Part shown: positions 61,237 to 64,000 of the stretch, one piece after another
How the letters are laid out: each line of letters opens with the position of its first letter
How positions within the stretch are numbered: position 1 is the stretch's first letter
Origin: Treponema brennaborense
GTDB taxonomy: Bacteria > Spirochaetota > Spirochaetia > Treponematales > Treponemataceae
Length of the DNA: 64,000 bases
NCBI GenBank assembly: GCA_023666275.1
Contig: JAMPCJ010000001.1
Coordinates: 310,001 to 374,000, forward strand
Direction of reading: 5' to 3'
Position numbers and translations under genes: made by a program
Notes under the pieces: model-generated
The model's database searches: none
The model's input: the letters and a program-made list of their open reading frames with translations, nothing else
What the model was told of the DNA's origin: nothing

Positions 61237-61370
61237 ATACGACGCTCCTGAATATATTGTATATGCCGAACAAAATTATTCAAGATTCAAAACAAATGAT
61301 CAGCTGTGTCCTGCTGTCTGTTCTGCTGATTATGCTGCAAACCGACAGCAGTCATTTTAATACGAAAAAA

Positions 61371-62486
61371 TCAGAAACAATTTTTTCCGGCTTTTTTCCG
61401 GCAGCGCGGAGATGTTTGCGGTGAATTATCTTCGGGCATTCCCGCACGGCAAAACACGTCTGCGCTTCCGCATTGATAGCACACTTCATTCGGCAGGTTT
61501 TTTCTTTCGATAAAATCTTTGACATTTTGCAGCGTAATTTCCGCAATGGCAGAAAGAGCTTCTTTTGTCAAAAAAGCCTGATGACTTGAAATAATGACAT
61601 TCGGCATCATCAGAAGCCGCGCCAATATATCATCACGAATTACTGTCTGCGACCAATCTTCGTAAAAGTATGCATCTTCTTCTTCGTATACGTCGAGCGC
61701 GGCGCCGCCGATTTGTTTGTTTTTCAGAGCTTCCACCAACATGCGCGTATCTATAAGCGCACCTCGGCCGGTATTGATAATCACTGCATCAGGCTTCATG
61801 CGGCTGAATGCTTTTTCATCGATTACATGATATGTTTCCGCCGTTAAAGGACAATGCAGACTTATCACATCGGATTCACAAAAAAGCGTTTCAAGCGGTA
61901 CGTACATAATTTGTTTTTTATCAGCCCAGTCTTTATCGGGAAAAGCATCATAAGCGATAATGCGCATTCCGTAACCGGATAATATATCCGCCATGACTTT
62001 GCCGATTTTTCCGCTTCCGATTATGCCTGCCGTTCGTCCATGCAAATCACGGCCGGTAAGACCGTCAAGACGGAAATTGCCGTCGCGCGTCCGATTAAAT
62101 GCCTGCGGAATTTTTCTTGTCAGTGACATCAATAAAGCAGCAGCATATTCCGCAACGGAATAAGGCGAGTAAGCAGGAACACGGACAACAGGAAGCTTTC
62201 CCCACACTGCTTTTAAATCAATGTTATTATAGCCGGCACAGCGCATTGCCAATAATTTCACGCCGCTGTTTACAAGTATTTCCGCGGTTTTCGCATTGAT
62301 TTTATCATTGACAAATGCGCAAACTATTTCATGACCTTTTGCAAGATTTGCGGTTTGTTCATTTAAACGCGGTTCCAAAAAATCGATTGTGTATAAAAAT
62401 TTTTTATTTGCTTCCGTAAAATATAAAACATCATACGGTTTCGCATCAAAAAATGCTATTGAAATTTTTTGATCGGTCTTTCTCAT
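61371..62486 (-). CDS. D-isomer-specific 2-hydroxyacid dehydrogenase (D-lactate dehydrogenase type)
   Basis: The 371-residue NAD-dependent enzyme carries MRCAGYNNIDLKA, YSPYSVAEYAAALLMSLTRK, the nucleotide-binding TAGIIGSGKIGKVMADIL, INTGRGALIDTRMLVEALK with the catalytic Arg region, GAALDVYEEE and ISSHQAFLTKEAL with the catalytic His. It closely fits D-lactate dehydrogenases that turn pyruvate into D-lactate. A Cys-containing tail (YQCGSADVFCRAG) extends past the usual end. GGAGG precedes the start at 62486. It is divergent from the CdaR-type regulator, which may control it. Confidence 0.9.
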   Translation of the reverse strand: MRKTDQKISIAFFDAKPYDVLYFTEANKKFLYTIDFLEPRLNEQTANLAKGHEIVCAFVNDKINAKTAEILVNSGVKLLAMRCAGYNNIDLKAVWGKLPVVRVPAYSPYSVAEYAAALLMSLTRKIPQAFNRTRDGNFRLDGLTGRDLHGRTAGIIGSGKIGKVMADILSGYGMRIIAYDAFPDKDWADKKQIMYVPLETLFCESDVISLHCPLTAETYHVIDEKAFSRMKPDAVIINTGRGALIDTRMLVEALKNKQIGGAALDVYEEEDAYFYEDWSQTVIRDDILARLLMMPNVIISSHQAFLTKEALSAIAEITLQNVKDFIERKNLPNEVCYQCGSADVFCRAGMPEDNSPQTSPRCRKKAGKNCF

Positions 62487-62753
62487 TTTTCCTCCATTGT
62501 TTATTGTTATATCGAAAATAATAAAAACAACAGGGAAAAGCAATTTCTCTTTTTGCAGAAAAATAAAAAATACAAAATTCTTATAAATAATTCTTGCGTG
62601 CCAGCGGTTTTTCCGCGAATATCAGCCGTTAGGCAAAACATAAAAGCATATTCGGCAATCATTTGATTGTCATAAATATAAAATTATCGCTATGCTTAAT
62701 TTTTTTTTGCATCTTGTCTTTTGTTTTTATTCCGCATAATACATCATCAAAAC
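62487..62753. other. Divergent intergenic region dehydrogenase / CdaR-type regulator
   Basis: 267 A/T-rich bases. TATAAC on the minus strand near 62505-62510 is a candidate -10 for the dehydrogenase gene. No convincing promoter for the regulator or operator dyad was found. Confidence 0.3.
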
Positions 62754-63908
62754 ATGCAGCAAATATTGAAAAAAAATGCGGCAAATATTGTCAATGAAAT
62801 AAGTTCTATCATCAATCAAAAAATAAATGTAATAAACGACAAAGGAAAAATTATCGCAAGTTCCGATCCGTCGCGAATCGGTTCTATTCATTTCGCCGCA
62901 AAAAAAATGATAGAACAAAAACTTAATGAGATTGTTGTTTTTTACGATCATGAATACGAAAACTCTCTTGCGGGCACAAACACCTCGCTGATACTTAACG
63001 GAGAAATTATCGGCGCTATCGGAATTACCGGACCATACCAAGAGGTCATAAAATATGAAAAAGTTATTTGCAAAATGACAGAACTGCTGATACAAGAAGA
63101 ATATTACAAAACCCGCAATGATATTGAAAAACGTATTCGCTGCCGTTTTTTAAATGAATGGTTTTTCGGAGAAGCAAATCAGTTTACGCAGGATTTCATT
63201 GCACAAGGCTTGCTGCTGGGAATTGATGTTACAAAAAAACGCCGTGTTTTTATAATTCTGCCGATATTGAACAACACAAAAATTCCGCTTGTGGAACAGC
63301 AGCATCTTTTTGACAATATATATAACAGCATAAAAAAATACATTGAGCAGGATTTTTGCGGTGCCATACTTATTACCGGAAATATGTATACCTGTGTTAT
63401 ATCGGATCGTCCAGATAAATTGATGATAGATTTTATGTCGCAGTTAAAACATGAAATTGAAACACACTATCCTGTTACACTTGCTGTCGGCATAGACAGC
63501 AGAATGGAAAATTATCAGTATATTAAGCAGGCTTATAAAAAAGCAGAAAAAGCAGTGAAAGCATGCATACGTTCGGCAGGAAAAAAACCGCATTTATACA
63601 ACAGCATCAATATGGAAATTTTTGCGGGAGAAATTTCGGAACATATAAAAAAAGAATATATCACTTGCGTATTCAAAAATAAATCGTTTGAAACAATCGG
63701 CAAACTGGTTTCGTTTCTTCAAACATATTATGAAACAGAAGCGTCAATAACAGAAACGGCAAAAATTATCGGCATTCATAAAAACACAGTGCAATACAAA
63801 CTGAAAAAACTGCATCTGCTCACAGGATACGATCCGCGTTCCATACAATTTTCTTCGCTTTTCTATAACGCCATATATTTCTATCATGATTTATATGATA
63901 AAACCTAA
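62754..63908 (+). CDS. CdaR-family (sugar diacid) transcriptional regulator
   Basis: The 384-residue protein begins MQQILKKNAANIVNEISSII. An N-terminal sugar-diacid recognition domain (about 1-130, including INVINDKGKIIASSDPSRIG and LNGEIIGAIGITGP) is followed by a GGDEF-like central region (about 190-290). A C-terminal PucR/CdaR helix-turn-helix (SITETAKIIGIHKNTVQYKL) ends the protein. The family activates genes for glycerate or sugar-acid use. ATG 62754 is chosen over TTG 62721 because it matches the family N-terminus; neither has a Shine-Dalgarno. Its divergent neighbour, a 2-hydroxyacid dehydrogenase, is a plausible target. Confidence 0.85.
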   Translation: MQQILKKNAANIVNEISSIINQKINVINDKGKIIASSDPSRIGSIHFAAKKMIEQKLNEIVVFYDHEYENSLAGTNTSLILNGEIIGAIGITGPYQEVIKYEKVICKMTELLIQEEYYKTRNDIEKRIRCRFLNEWFFGEANQFTQDFIAQGLLLGIDVTKKRRVFIILPILNNTKIPLVEQQHLFDNIYNSIKKYIEQDFCGAILITGNMYTCVISDRPDKLMIDFMSQLKHEIETHYPVTLAVGIDSRMENYQYIKQAYKKAEKAVKACIRSAGKKPHLYNSINMEIFAGEISEHIKKEYITCVFKNKSFETIGKLVSFLQTYYETEASITETAKIIGIHKNTVQYKLKKLHLLTGYDPRSIQFSSLFYNAIYFYHDLYDKT

Positions 63909-64000
63909 ACAAAGCGAACAATCACAGCAGGCATTGTCGTGCATACTATAATAAACCGATAATTTTTGGCATCAAAAACATATCTTTCTTTTAAACAGCA

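Overview
The window looks like chromosomal DNA of a spirochaete, most likely a host-associated Treponema. The evidence is the gene set: archaeal-type UMP kinase, long-type PPi-dependent phosphofructokinase, fused AroD-AroE, a PASTA protein behind def-fmt, PilZ and TPR proteins of treponemal style, and many lipoproteins. No rRNA or tRNA gene was recognised.

Region 1 (1-34.8 kb) is mainly housekeeping: polyphosphate metabolism (ppx-like, ppk1), a LysE-type exporter preceded by a 41-codon ferredoxin-like small ORF, a NYN-domain protein, def-fmt-PASTA, an NhaC antiporter, aroDE-rpiA, an XRE-cupin regulator, rpsU, PilZ and TPR proteins, a two-CNBD cyclic-nucleotide-binding protein, murB, cysS, an ECF sigma/anti-sigma/transglutaminase-like operon, UMP kinase, a peptidoglycan hydrolase lipoprotein, radC, cls, PPi-PFK, an amidohydrolase, an HtrA protease and uvrB.

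Region 2 (34.8-38.7 kb) is accessory. A DUF3990 (ART-like) two-gene module sits between two exact 20-bp copies of the uvrB 3' end. A minus-strand operon follows with two exported flavodoxin proteins (one fused to an FGE/SUMF1-like domain) and a DUF4405 membrane protein.

Region 3 (38.8-48.7 kb) is a complete type V-A CRISPR-Cas12a locus, all on the minus strand: HIRAN protein, WYL regulator, cas12a, a YefM-YoeB type toxin-antitoxin pair, cas4, cas1, cas2, leader, and a 19-repeat array. The array is read on the minus strand, because its reverse complement carries the Cas12a handle. The toxin-antitoxin pair splits the effector from the adaptation genes. It follows a hairpin terminator and has its own promoter with a repeated CGTACGG motif, so cas4-cas1-cas2 probably ride on the TA transcript. 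Four consecutive hairpins lie between cas1 and cas2.

Region 4 (49-64 kb) holds a NifX-like protein with a His/Cys tail, flavodiiron protein FprA, a Schlafen-AlbA_2 regulator, an ECF transporter S component, a second cluster of tandem hairpins, an Nfu-type Fe-S protein, a two-component-propeller/adenylate cyclase fusion, a MerR regulator with its operator, a patatin/surface-antigen protein, a D-2-hydroxyacid dehydrogenase and a CdaR-type regulator.

A pattern runs through the window: several genes have a -10 hexamer 5-8 bases before the start codon and no Shine-Dalgarno, which predicts leaderless mRNAs.
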